A DNA stretch of 30,340 nucleotides, from assembly GCA_046313675.1 (NCBI GenBank), contig JBKBXU010000009.1:1-30340 (forward strand), in the 5' to 3' direction. The notes beneath the pieces are model-generated. The model saw nothing but the letters and a program-made list of their open reading frames with translations. It did no database searches and was not told the origin of the DNA. Origin of the DNA: JBKBXU01 sp046313675 (lineage in GTDB: Bacteria; Bacteroidota; Bacteroidia; Cytophagales; Cytophagaceae). Of the stretch, positions 8,909 to 17,030 are shown piece by piece (positions within the stretch are counted from its first letter, which is position 1; each line of letters begins with the position of its first letter). A program made the translations under genes and the position numbers.

Positions 8909-9418
8909 ATGCACTTCTTTAAGATCCCTAAAAAATCCGATATGCAACATTCTTCATTTGGTATTCTTCTTTTTTCTTTTGTTTTTCTTTTTGGTTGTAA
9001 TGAGAGCAATACGTCAGAAACAACCACCTCAGAGCAATCGGAATCTACTATTTTACAGGAAACTGAAATTAAAGAAGAACCTTCAGAAACTCTATCTGTT
9101 GAGGAAATGCCTGAAACTACGAAGGCTGAGATTAAAAAACCAGACGTGAAAAAAGCTGGTGTTGCCTTAAACCCTCCTCATGGAGAACCAGGACATGATT
9201 GTGATATCGCTGTTGGAGCTCCTTTGGATTCAAAACCCAAAAACTCAGCTTCCATGCAAACTCAGCAGACACCTATCCAAATGCAGGCCCCTCAAGCACC
9301 AACTCCCCAAGTTCAGGCTCCTCAGAACCAGGCCTCAGGAGGTTCAGCAAATTTAAATCCTCCTCATGGAGAGCCGGGGCATGATTGTGCCGTGGCTGTT
9401 GGAGCGCCCTTAAATTAA
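8909..9418 (+). CDS. Lipoprotein with duplicated NPPHGEPGHDC motif
   Basis: A small predicted lipoprotein, 169 residues from the ATG at 8909 or 158 from the ATG at 8942. The longer start is preferred because it adds lysines to the signal-peptide n-region. The lipobox is VFLFGC with lipidated C30. The mature part opens with a Ser/Thr/Glu-rich linker. It then carries a 21-residue motif twice: LNPPHGEPGHDCDIAVGAPL at about 87-106 and LNPPHGEPGHDCAVAVGAPL at about 149-168, the second ending the protein. A Gln/Pro-rich spacer separates them. Each copy has two His and one Cys in HGxPGHxC spacing, which could bind metal or heme, but that is inference. I recall related NPPHG-x-PGH-x-C motifs in other uncharacterised Bacteroidota lipoproteins and cannot verify this here. 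It converges on rluF with a 4-nt gap. Confidence 0.85.
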   Translation: MHFFKIPKKSDMQHSSFGILLFSFVFLFGCNESNTSETTTSEQSESTILQETEIKEEPSETLSVEEMPETTKAEIKKPDVKKAGVALNPPHGEPGHDCDIAVGAPLDSKPKNSASMQTQQTPIQMQAPQAPTPQVQAPQNQASGGSANLNPPHGEPGHDCAVAVGAPLN

Positions 9419-9422
9419 TTTT

Positions 9423-10334
9423 TTATCTCCGTTTAGGCTTCCCTTTTTTAGGTGTATTGCCTTTCTTGGTAAACCGGGCAGTTTTATTGCCCGGCTTGCT
9501 CTTTATTGCCCTTAAATCAGGATTTTTGCGATCTGCTTGTCCGCTTGTTTTAGTTTTAGCGACATTGCCTTTCTTAGAATTGCCGGATGGTTTCTTATCT
9601 GTTTTTGCGGGTTTGTCTTCAGAGCTTGATTTTTCTATGGCTTTTAGTATGTATGATACTTCCTGATCATCTAGTTGTCGCCAGTCGCCAACAGGGATTC
9701 CTTTCAGGGTGGTGTTCATTATTCGTACACGCTCCAGTTTGGTTACTTCATAGTTAAAGTATTCACACATCCTCCTGATTTGCCGGTTTAGGCCCTGAAT
9801 TAAAACAATTTTAAAAATAAAAGGAGATTCTTTAGTGACAAGGCATTTTTTAGTAGTTTCCCCAAGTATGGGAACACCTTTAGACATTCCCTCTATAAAT
9901 TGATCGGTTATTGGTTTGTTTACTGTAACCAAATATTCCTTTTCATGCTTATTTCCTGCCCGTAGTATCTTGTTAACGATATCGCCATTATTGGTTAAAA
10001 AAATCAAGCCTTGGGAGTCTTTATCCAAGCGACCTATAGGAAAAATTCGTTCACTATGGTTTACATAATCTACAATATTGGTTTTCTCAGAGGCCTCCGT
10101 AGTGCTGGTTATTCCTACCGGCTTATTGAATGCAATTAGAATAAAATCTTTTTCTTCTTTCTCTTCAAGGGCTTGTCCATTTACAACTACTTTGTCTCCC
10201 GGATTTACCTTGTCTCCTGTTTTAGCCTTTCGGCCATTGATCAAAACTCTACCTGCTTCTATAAATTTGTCCGCCTCCCGTCTTGAGCAAATCCCTTGTT
10301 CACTGATGTATTTATTTAGACGCGTAGAAGACAT
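9423..10334 (-). CDS. rluF: 23S rRNA pseudouridine synthase RluF
   Basis: RsuA-family pseudouridine synthase, expected to isomerise a uridine in domain V of 23S rRNA (U2604 in E. coli, where RluF also modifies tRNA-Tyr). The N-terminal S4 RNA-binding domain spans about residues 5-50 (RLNKYISEQGICSRREADKF). The catalytic domain contains IGRLDKDSQGLIFLTNNGD with catalytic D104 in the RLD motif. Further on are the RluF-like stretches LRAGNKHEKEYLVTV and GLNRQIRRMCEYFNYEV. The last 68 residues or so form a low-complexity Lys/Pro/Asn/Ser-rich basic tail absent from the compact enzyme core, probably an RNA-interacting disordered extension. The ATG at 10334 gives the usual short lead before the S4 domain. 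Substrate specificity is by sequence resemblance only. Confidence 0.93.
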   Translation of the reverse strand: MSSTRLNKYISEQGICSRREADKFIEAGRVLINGRKAKTGDKVNPGDKVVVNGQALEEKEEKDFILIAFNKPVGITSTTEASEKTNIVDYVNHSERIFPIGRLDKDSQGLIFLTNNGDIVNKILRAGNKHEKEYLVTVNKPITDQFIEGMSKGVPILGETTKKCLVTKESPFIFKIVLIQGLNRQIRRMCEYFNYEVTKLERVRIMNTTLKGIPVGDWRQLDDQEVSYILKAIEKSSSEDKPAKTDKKPSGNSKKGNVAKTKTSGQADRKNPDLRAIKSKPGNKTARFTKKGNTPKKGKPKRR

Positions 10335-10356
10335 GTATCAGTAGGTTGTTTTGTTA

Positions 10357-10364
10357 CAAAGATA
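10357..10364 (-). promoter_or_regulatory. Putative -7 box for rluF
   Basis: On the minus strand TATCTTTG matches TAnnTTTG and ends 22 nt upstream of the rluF ATG, giving a predicted leader of about 15 nt. No good TTG -33 element was found at 17-23 bp, only a TTT. Confidence 0.4.
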
Positions 10365-10468
10365 CCTCTTGGAAGTCGTATTGTAAATTATTGTAGGGTC
10401 AATGATAATTAATTTAATGTTTTTGGTGCTGTAATTTGCTTTATTATAGCTGTTTGAGAAGGTCAGGT

Positions 10469-11041
10469 TTATTTTTTACAATATACATCAGAAGCTTCCA
10501 CAGGGTATTTTTCTTCCAGGTTAACGTTGTTAAAGCTTTTTTTCGAGCCCCAGGAAAAAACCTTTTCAAAAATTGGCAGAAGTGTGCTGTTTTGTATTTT
10601 GCTTAAGAAGTATACTTCGTGTTCTTTCTCTTTAATGCCCATTTCATATAGAATTACATCGTGTTTTTTTATGCCCAGGCTATTAAAGAATTGCTTCATC
10701 CGAAAATATTCACATACATTCCCGCTTTCCAGACTTCCGGCAAAGTAAAAAGGCATGAACCAGCCTATTATATAGCAGCTAAAAGAAATACATTTTCCAA
10801 CTATATGAAACCGGACTTCATAATATTTTGATACAGGGATATCGTACATGCTCATAATTTCCTTCAGTTCTTCCCTGTGATTCCATTCATCAATTTCAAT
10901 TTGTTTGATTGCAGTTTTCTCCTCTATGCTTTTAACTGACCCGGCATGTCCCTGGTAGGCAAATGCTGCAGCCTTTTCTGCGGAGTATGCTTTTTGTATG
11001 AGATCTATTAGCTCAGGATGGTTTAGCCTCATTGTTTTCAT
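10469..11041 (-). CDS. Ferritin-like / Coq7-like di-iron carboxylate protein
   Basis: A protein of 190 residues with the two half-sites of a ferritin-like four-helix di-iron protein. The first helix pair has E22 (AYSAEKAAAFAYQGH) and an E52-W-N-H55 (ExxH) motif. The second has E105 or E111 and a second ExxH at E138-K-E-H141 (IKEKEHEVYF). A hydrophobic stretch (about 82-103) lies between the halves, as in Coq7-type membrane-bound hydroxylases. Coq7 hydroxylates demethoxyubiquinone, but Bacteroidota normally make menaquinone, so a different substrate or an iron/oxygen-protective role is more likely. The ATG at 11041 is used, and M4 is an alternative. It lies between rluF and a small membrane-protein gene on the same strand, with gaps of 134 and 67 bp, so operon membership is uncertain. 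Confidence 0.72.
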   Translation of the reverse strand: MKTMRLNHPELIDLIQKAYSAEKAAAFAYQGHAGSVKSIEEKTAIKQIEIDEWNHREELKEIMSMYDIPVSKYYEVRFHIVGKCISFSCYIIGWFMPFYFAGSLESGNVCEYFRMKQFFNSLGIKKHDVILYEMGIKEKEHEVYFLSKIQNSTLLPIFEKVFSWGSKKSFNNVNLEEKYPVEASDVYCKK

Positions 11042-11108
11042 ATCAAATGTGGCAATAATATACTAAATATTCAGAGATGTTAGGGACTCTCGTATAATAA
11101 AATTTGTG

Positions 11109-11813
11109 TCATTTCGGTTGCAGCACTCTTTTACTTATCAGCTTAAGCATTTCATCATCTATTCTCCCTCCATCCATTTCAAAAATGTTCACTACCATGT
11201 CCTTGGTTCTTTCATCAGTGACTACTTTTACTCTTATAGTATCATCAGAGATAGATTCTATATTGAAAGATTTTGCATTATAAACCTCTGATAAAAGTTT
11301 AGCCTCATATATTTTAGTGCCCTCCAGATAAACATGAGCCAGGAAGTTTTTCTCCAAAAAATAGTTTACCGGGAGAGTTACTTTAAACCGGTCGTTCCGA
11401 AACTTGAAATCGCTGGTTTCTTTTCTTAATTGAACCGTGTCCGAAATATTTATAACTTTCAGATGCCTTAACTCTATCCATGATAGCATTGGGACTGATA
11501 AAAAAGCTAAAACCCCCAATACTCTACCATAATACTTTATAAATGAATCAATTTTATATTTATGAAAAGTGGACATGAATAGTATTAAACCACTGGATAT
11601 AAAGAACGTGAATGTTAATAAATCATAACTTCCCCTTAAGCTGTATCTTGTAAAAAGAAACATACTAAGCTGCAATGCACTTAATATCATCACACTTAAA
11701 TTAATAATAAAAATCACACGAAGGTGTTTTGCCCCTTTGTTGAAAGCAAGATTATAAGAGCCCCACAAGAAGGCCGTAAGGATAATGAATAAATGAATAG
11801 TAAAGAATCCCAT
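11109..11813 (-). CDS. Hypothetical membrane protein, four N-terminal helices
   Basis: I do not recognise the family. The 234-residue protein has four hydrophobic segments (about 4-24, 33-55, 66-83 and 93-112). A soluble C-terminal domain of about 120 residues follows, rich in beta-prone and charged sequence (RFKVTLPVNYFLEKNFLAH, VYLEGTKIYEAKL). It ends with a short Asp/Glu-rich helix and VLQPK. No catalytic or binding motif stands out. The ATG at 11813 gives a first helix right at the N-terminus, consistent with a signal anchor. Upstream is a 264-bp region shared with the divergent PAS kinase gene. Confidence 0.8.
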   Translation of the reverse strand: MGFFTIHLFIILTAFLWGSYNLAFNKGAKHLRVIFIINLSVMILSALQLSMFLFTRYSLRGSYDLLTFTFFISSGLILFMSTFHKYKIDSFIKYYGRVLGVLAFLSVPMLSWIELRHLKVINISDTVQLRKETSDFKFRNDRFKVTLPVNYFLEKNFLAHVYLEGTKIYEAKLLSEVYNAKSFNIESISDDTIRVKVVTDERTKDMVVNIFEMDGGRIDDEMLKLISKRVLQPK

Positions 11814-12077
11814 ATCAGAGTATAATTATAGCTTCTTAAATCCCAGATTGTGTAATAAAACGCTCTATCGCATAAGCCAGGCTAAAACAGCTAATTTGAT
11901 AACGGATTTTTGGTCCGGATAATTTCTTTATTCAAATTTTGTTCCAAAAATCTAATTTAGTAGAAATTTCTTTTCAAATGTTACTGTCCCTTGTTTTTTT
12001 GATGGTAAGGGGTTTTTTTGAACTTTTACTTCATAACTGGGTTAGAGTAATTTATTTTACTAAATGTTATAGCTTCG

Positions 12078-13181
12078 ATGAATAAAAATTCAAATACCGA
12101 CCACAGCCATAAACCCTCGTTGCTAAATTTTTTAATGGATAATTCTAAAATTGTGGCTATTTTTTTATTAACTAAAGATGGCATCATATTAAGCACAAAC
12201 AAAGGGGTTTTAAATGAATTTGGCTTTCACGAGGAGGACATAAAAGGCCAATATTTTTCAGTTTTATTTACAAAAGACGACAGGCAAAAGAAATTGCCAG
12301 AGGTTGAATTAAAAGAGGTAAAAGAAAGAGGGTCGTCTGAAGACACAAATTACCTTGTTCATAAGGATGGTTCATGGTTATGGTCCAAAGGAGAATCCAT
12401 TCTTACGGAAGATGAAGAAGGCAAGCCCTTCATAGTAAAAATTGTGTATAACCTACATAAGCAGAAAGAACTTGAGGAAGCTTTATTAAAAAGCAACAAC
12501 GATTTAAATACATTTGTATATACTGCATCGCATGATCTTAAGGCTCCTATTAATAATATTCAAGGCCTTCTTGAAATTTTAGAATCTCAAATAGAAAACA
12601 ATGAGGATTCTCAAGCTACGATAGCAATGATGAAGGAATCTGCAAAAGGGTTTCAAAATGTTCTGTCTGACTTATCGGAACAGGGAAAAGTCCAGCATTA
12701 TCAGCATAGCGAGGGAAATGAGTCTACGGCTATAGAGGATATTTTTGAGGGAGTTGTAGAAAATCTTTCACCTCTTATTGAATCCTTTTCAGCCAAAGTA
12801 AGGCATGATTTTTCGGAAGTAAATAATTTAGATATTTCAAGGAAAAACTTGCGCAGCCTTTTGCATAATTTGCTTTCCAATTCCATAAAATATCATGCAC
12901 AAGGCAGAAATCCGGAGGTGTTTGTGTCTACAAAAGAAGTAAAGCCGAATTACGCGTTACTTATTGTTAGGGATAATGGAAGGGGTATTAATCAGGAAGA
13001 CATCGATAAAATGTTTGGCATGTATCAGCGCTTGCCATCCGAGGAGTTGATAGAGGGAAGCGGAGTAGGACTTTCCCTGGTAAAACAAATAGTAGATAAC
13101 AATGGAGGAAAGATAGAAGTGAAAAGTGAACCTGGTGTTGGAACAACAGTATATTTATATTTAAAGAATCACAAAGGTTAA
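12078..13181 (+). CDS. Cytoplasmic PAS-domain sensor histidine kinase
   Basis: A protein of 367 residues with no membrane segment. Residues about 18-128 look like a PAS/PAC sensor (LLTKDGIILSTNKGVLNEFG, HKDGSWLWSKGE), probably ligand- or redox-sensing. A short coiled linker leads to the H-box FVYTASHDLKAPINNIQGLL with phospho-acceptor H152. The ATPase domain has the N-box HNLLSNSIKYH, G1 DNGRGIN, and G2 GSGVGLSLVKQIVDNNGGKI. It is complete and should be able to autophosphorylate. The family resembles the many phytochrome-like PAS kinases of Bacteroidota. No response regulator lies next to it, so its partner is encoded elsewhere. A 100-bp gap separates it from the downstream lipoprotein gene. 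Confidence 0.93.
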   Translation: MNKNSNTDHSHKPSLLNFLMDNSKIVAIFLLTKDGIILSTNKGVLNEFGFHEEDIKGQYFSVLFTKDDRQKKLPEVELKEVKERGSSEDTNYLVHKDGSWLWSKGESILTEDEEGKPFIVKIVYNLHKQKELEEALLKSNNDLNTFVYTASHDLKAPINNIQGLLEILESQIENNEDSQATIAMMKESAKGFQNVLSDLSEQGKVQHYQHSEGNESTAIEDIFEGVVENLSPLIESFSAKVRHDFSEVNNLDISRKNLRSLLHNLLSNSIKYHAQGRNPEVFVSTKEVKPNYALLIVRDNGRGINQEDIDKMFGMYQRLPSEELIEGSGVGLSLVKQIVDNNGGKIEVKSEPGVGTTVYLYLKNHKG

Positions 13182-13281
13182 TTTTTTTATCACCAGGGTC
13201 ATTTTATTTTTAAATAATCCTAATTGGTGTAGGAACGGAATTTTTAAAATCGTAAATTGCCATTTAGTAAATATCCTAGAA

Positions 13282-14280
13282 ATGAAACAGCTATTTCGAA
13301 ACCTTATACTTCTGTCTATATTTTCTTTATTGACATACTGCAAGAAGGGGCCTGAACAGGAACCACCTATGCTTGAGTTGTCAGAGACTAATTTAGGAGG
13401 AAGGCCCTTTAGTCCTTCTATGGTTTCCGCTGGTAGTATTAAAGATTATTCCAACGGTTATGTGCTCACACTTTCAGATGGGGAGGCAAAAGTCGCAATA
13501 GCTACTCCAGTGAGGGGAGAAGGAACCTATACGATATGTTCATCATGCAGAGATGAAAATAACATTGCCCATGCCAGTGCTACATTAGATAATGTTACCT
13601 ATAATGCTACATCGGGAAAGCTGACAATCACCGTTTCTCCTGAAGGAGAATTAAGCGGAAGCTATTTCTTTCATGCCATAAGCCCCCTTGGTTTGTCTAT
13701 AACGGTTGAAAATGGGGTTTTCAAAAATGTGTCGGTTGAAGATTTTGAGGAGGAAGAATATTTTAAGACTATACTTATGTCAAAAATTTGGGCAATTAAA
13801 AAATATGAGTTTCAGGATCATGTGAACCCTTGGTTTGATTTGAGAGATTTTTATAATACCAGCATATATACCAGAGTTGAAGAACAATATCCGGATCCTT
13901 GCGACTGGAGCGGAACAATCAAAAGTCCAAAAGGTACATGGCATTATTATCATGTAGCTTTCTCTGAATCTTCACTTGATGGATCATTTATGTATGACCT
14001 GAGAACGGTTGATACGGAGGCTACTAATGAAAGCGATTGTGATATTTCCTATATAACGGTACGGAATACTGATGTGATAAGTAGTGAATGGGGTTACGAT
14101 GACGAAGAAGATGTTTTAAACACTAGTTTTGGAGAACTGTATGATATATTGGACGGTCAGGAGGAGTATTTGCAAATGGATTATAAGATTACATATTTCA
14201 GTTTCCAAAAAATCGTATTGGAAGGTTCAAGGTACTCTGAAGGTGATTTGATAATCACAAACAACATAACACTTGAATAG
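13282..14280 (+). CDS. Predicted lipoprotein of unknown function
   Basis: I do not recognise the family. The N-terminus MKQLFRNLILLSIFSLLTYC is a lipoprotein signal peptide with acceptor C20, followed by KKGPEQEPP, a flexible tether. The region about 40-150 is beta-rich with a small Cys pair (TICSSCRDE) and resembles an Ig-like or DUF-type carbohydrate-binding fold only in general composition. The rest (about 160-332) contains IWAIKKYEFQDHVNPWFDLRDFYN and many acidic patches, and could be a lipocalin-like calycin domain of the type found in other Bacteroidota lipoproteins, but this is a weak impression. Probably outer-membrane or periplasmic. It sits between a histidine kinase and a propeller protein on the same strand. 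Confidence 0.82.
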   Translation: MKQLFRNLILLSIFSLLTYCKKGPEQEPPMLELSETNLGGRPFSPSMVSAGSIKDYSNGYVLTLSDGEAKVAIATPVRGEGTYTICSSCRDENNIAHASATLDNVTYNATSGKLTITVSPEGELSGSYFFHAISPLGLSITVENGVFKNVSVEDFEEEEYFKTILMSKIWAIKKYEFQDHVNPWFDLRDFYNTSIYTRVEEQYPDPCDWSGTIKSPKGTWHYYHVAFSESSLDGSFMYDLRTVDTEATNESDCDISYITVRNTDVISSEWGYDDEEDVLNTSFGELYDILDGQEEYLQMDYKITYFSFQKIVLEGSRYSEGDLIITNNITLE

Positions 14281-14426
14281 GCCTTTTGACTCCCTTTAAA
14301 GAGCCGGGAAAACTTTTTCGAGCTATTTTAAAAAATCATTTTCTTTTAGAGGCTTCTGCTTTATCTTTACCCCAAGCTGCAAAATAAGCTTTTTCATTTC
14401 TAAAGATCATCTTTAAAAAAGCCAAA

Positions 14427-17030
14427 TTGAATCATAGGGTTATCAATTATTCCGTCCTTTTTGTTCTGGTTTTTACCTTTATCGCATCATTCCTTTTTGC
14501 TCAGGAGGGGATTCCCCTAACAAAAAAGTATTCCGTTGAAAATTATCATGCCGGTATTGAGAACTGGGATGCTGTTCAGGATATAAACGGTATAATGTAT
14601 TTTGCCAACAGTGAAGGAATCCTGGAATTTGATGGAGTTCATTGGCGACTTATCAGGACAACATCCGGCACTAAAATACGCAGTTTAGAAATTTCACAAA
14701 ATGATACCATCTATGTGGGAGGCGATGGCGATTTTGGCTATTTGAAGGAAGATATAAATGGGCAGAAATATTATTCTTCATTAAAAGCGAATCTTCCGGA
14801 AAAGTATCATGAGCACCTCGGGCATGTATGGAAAGTTATCATTGAAAAAGAGTATTTGTTCTTTTTAGCAGAAGGCTCTGTTTTGATCTTTGACCAAAAA
14901 CATAACTTTATTAAAATTCTTAATGAAGATATTTACTTACGGTCCCTTTTTAAAGTTGAAAATGAAGTTTATGCCTATAGTAATAGAAATGGCCTTCTTC
15001 TTTTTGATCCACAGCGTATGGAATTCATTCCATACTACAATGACGTTTTTCTTCTTGATCGCCATCTTGAATTTTTAACCAGACACCCTAAAGGAGGTTT
15101 AAGGCTTCATATCTTTGATAAAGGATTCTTTCGCTTATATAATAACACGCTGATATTTGAGAAGAAATATACGTCAAGCCCAATTGATACGGATCATATA
15201 TTCTGTCAGGGTAAAATAAATGACTTACTTCTATTTGGAACGACTTCCAATGGGTTTTATGCAATTAAAGATGAGGGTTTAAGTATTAAATACCATTTTG
15301 ATAGGTCTTTAGGATTAAATGATAATAAAGTATTTTCCATATATACTGATCATGATAACAATGTTTGGATATGCCATGAGAACGGATTGAGTTACATTGA
15401 GTTTAACACGCCTGTCAGGTTTATAAATGAGAAACTTGGTGTAAACGGAACCGGTTATTGCACAAGCATGTATGATTCTATGCTTTTTGTTGGCACCTCC
15501 CATGGTTTATATGCCAGTGAGCTGGGCGGAGAAAGTGGGTTCTATAATTTCGATGTTTTTAAGCTTATAAGGCAACCTACATATTTTCTTGAGCAAAGAG
15601 GACAAAGTCTCTTGATAGGTTGCTTGCTGGAAGTGTTTGAGTTTGACGGGAAAAATTTAAAGGTATTATCTAAAAACCGCAATAACAATAAAATCCTTGC
15701 ATTACCCGGTGACCCAAATATTTATTTGGTTTCCAATAAAGAAGGATTTACGATTTTTGAATATAAAAATGGTTTTTACCTCCGAAACAAAGTAAACGGG
15801 TTGGATTTACAGGTTCTGGATTTCAATATTGATCAAAATGAGAATATCTGGATTTTAAATAAAAACCATGAAATTCTTAAAGGGCGATTGAACCCATCCC
15901 GGGATTCGATTCATTTGAAACAACCTTTTCAGGCGCTAAAGGATATTAAGTTTCTAAGCATATCCATTTATAACAACAAATTGATTGTGGGTACAGAGAA
16001 AGGGATTTTTAGTGAGAACAACGGGCGTCTGTCATCCATAGATAAAGATGGAGGCAACAGCTCAGGTAAATACCCGGTTCATTGGTTGTATAATCAGAAT
16101 GAAGAAGAACTTTGGTATGAAAAATCCCGGTATGCGGATGGAAATCTGAGTTATAGGATTGACATTCTTTCCGAAAACATTGCCTCATCGAAAGCTAATA
16201 ATTTGAATTCTGTTATCTATGGTAATAAAGCATTTAGCTTTGGAAACTTTTCCGACTCCCAATTAGCTATAGGAACGTCCGAGGGTTTTTTGTTGTATGG
16301 TTTGGAGTTTGAATCACAAAATCTTAATAAAGCGGAAACGTACATTCGTAAAATTACGGTTAGTGATATCAAAGATACGACCGTCCTTGCCGGTATATGG
16401 ATTCATGGTGATAATTCTTTTAAACTCCCGCTTAAACAGGAGGTTACTGAAATACAGTTGGAATGTGCTGCCAATTATTTTTATTCTATTGATAAGGTTC
16501 GATATTCATATAAATTGGAGGGCTCCGGGGATCAATGGTCAGATTGGTCTCGGGACAATAAAATACGGTTTACGATCAATGATGATGGAGAGTATATTTT
16601 TCATGTGCGATCAACCAGCAACTTAAGTGCTATAAGTAATATTTCCTCTTATAAATTTATTATAGAAAAACCTTGGTACAAGACCTATTGGTGGTATGGT
16701 GTTGAGTTGGGAATACTGATTCTGATCATGGCATTGTCAGTCTACTTTAATCGTCATGGAAGTACCAAGATCAGTAAAATAAGTGCGTTTATGCTGATTT
16801 TATTGATACTGACGATTTTTGAAATTTTCTCAGAACTTGTTCAGGATTGGATGGATGCACAGGGAGTTACGATTTTTGCGCTTAGAGTTAGTATTAATAT
16901 AAGTATTGCACTTACAATTAATCCTATGGAGCGGTGGCTTAGAAAAAAGTTAATCCTTAGGGGCCCTCAATCAATCTTACAGGAACAAGACCTGGTCTTG
17001 GATAATTCGGATGAACAGAAAGAGCGTTGA
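14427..17030 (+). CDS. Beta-propeller / triple-tyrosine (Y_Y_Y) membrane protein without output domain
   Basis: A protein of 867 residues starting at a TTG codon (14427). No ATG gives an intact signal peptide, and the TTG yields MNHRVINYSVLFVLVFTFIASFLFAQ. Residues about 35-640 are the repeated blades seen in two-component regulator propellers (ENWDAVQDINGIMYFANSEG, FDGVHWRLIRTTSGTKIRSL, ENIWILNKNHEILKG). A Y_Y_Y domain follows at about 680-750 (VRYSYKLEGSGDQWSDWS, GEYIFHVRSTS). Three hydrophobic segments come next, at about 755-774, 786-806 and 815-836, then only some 30 cytoplasmic residues. Related proteins normally carry a LuxR/HTH, histidine kinase or GGDEF domain after one helix, and here no such domain is present. 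The ORF overlaps the next gene by 20 bp, so the two are probably co-translated. The likely role is extracytoplasmic sensing or scaffolding. Confidence 0.85.
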   Translation: MNHRVINYSVLFVLVFTFIASFLFAQEGIPLTKKYSVENYHAGIENWDAVQDINGIMYFANSEGILEFDGVHWRLIRTTSGTKIRSLEISQNDTIYVGGDGDFGYLKEDINGQKYYSSLKANLPEKYHEHLGHVWKVIIEKEYLFFLAEGSVLIFDQKHNFIKILNEDIYLRSLFKVENEVYAYSNRNGLLLFDPQRMEFIPYYNDVFLLDRHLEFLTRHPKGGLRLHIFDKGFFRLYNNTLIFEKKYTSSPIDTDHIFCQGKINDLLLFGTTSNGFYAIKDEGLSIKYHFDRSLGLNDNKVFSIYTDHDNNVWICHENGLSYIEFNTPVRFINEKLGVNGTGYCTSMYDSMLFVGTSHGLYASELGGESGFYNFDVFKLIRQPTYFLEQRGQSLLIGCLLEVFEFDGKNLKVLSKNRNNNKILALPGDPNIYLVSNKEGFTIFEYKNGFYLRNKVNGLDLQVLDFNIDQNENIWILNKNHEILKGRLNPSRDSIHLKQPFQALKDIKFLSISIYNNKLIVGTEKGIFSENNGRLSSIDKDGGNSSGKYPVHWLYNQNEEELWYEKSRYADGNLSYRIDILSENIASSKANNLNSVIYGNKAFSFGNFSDSQLAIGTSEGFLLYGLEFESQNLNKAETYIRKITVSDIKDTTVLAGIWIHGDNSFKLPLKQEVTEIQLECAANYFYSIDKVRYSYKLEGSGDQWSDWSRDNKIRFTINDDGEYIFHVRSTSNLSAISNISSYKFIIEKPWYKTYWWYGVELGILILIMALSVYFNRHGSTKISKISAFMLILLILTIFEIFSELVQDWMDAQGVTIFALRVSINISIALTINPMERWLRKKLILRGPQSILQEQDLVLDNSDEQKER

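Noticed and set aside
8826..9149. A plus-strand frame shadowing the NPPHG lipoprotein
   Set aside because: It is offset from the lipoprotein frame, has no motif, and the lipoprotein frame has a proper lipobox and repeats.
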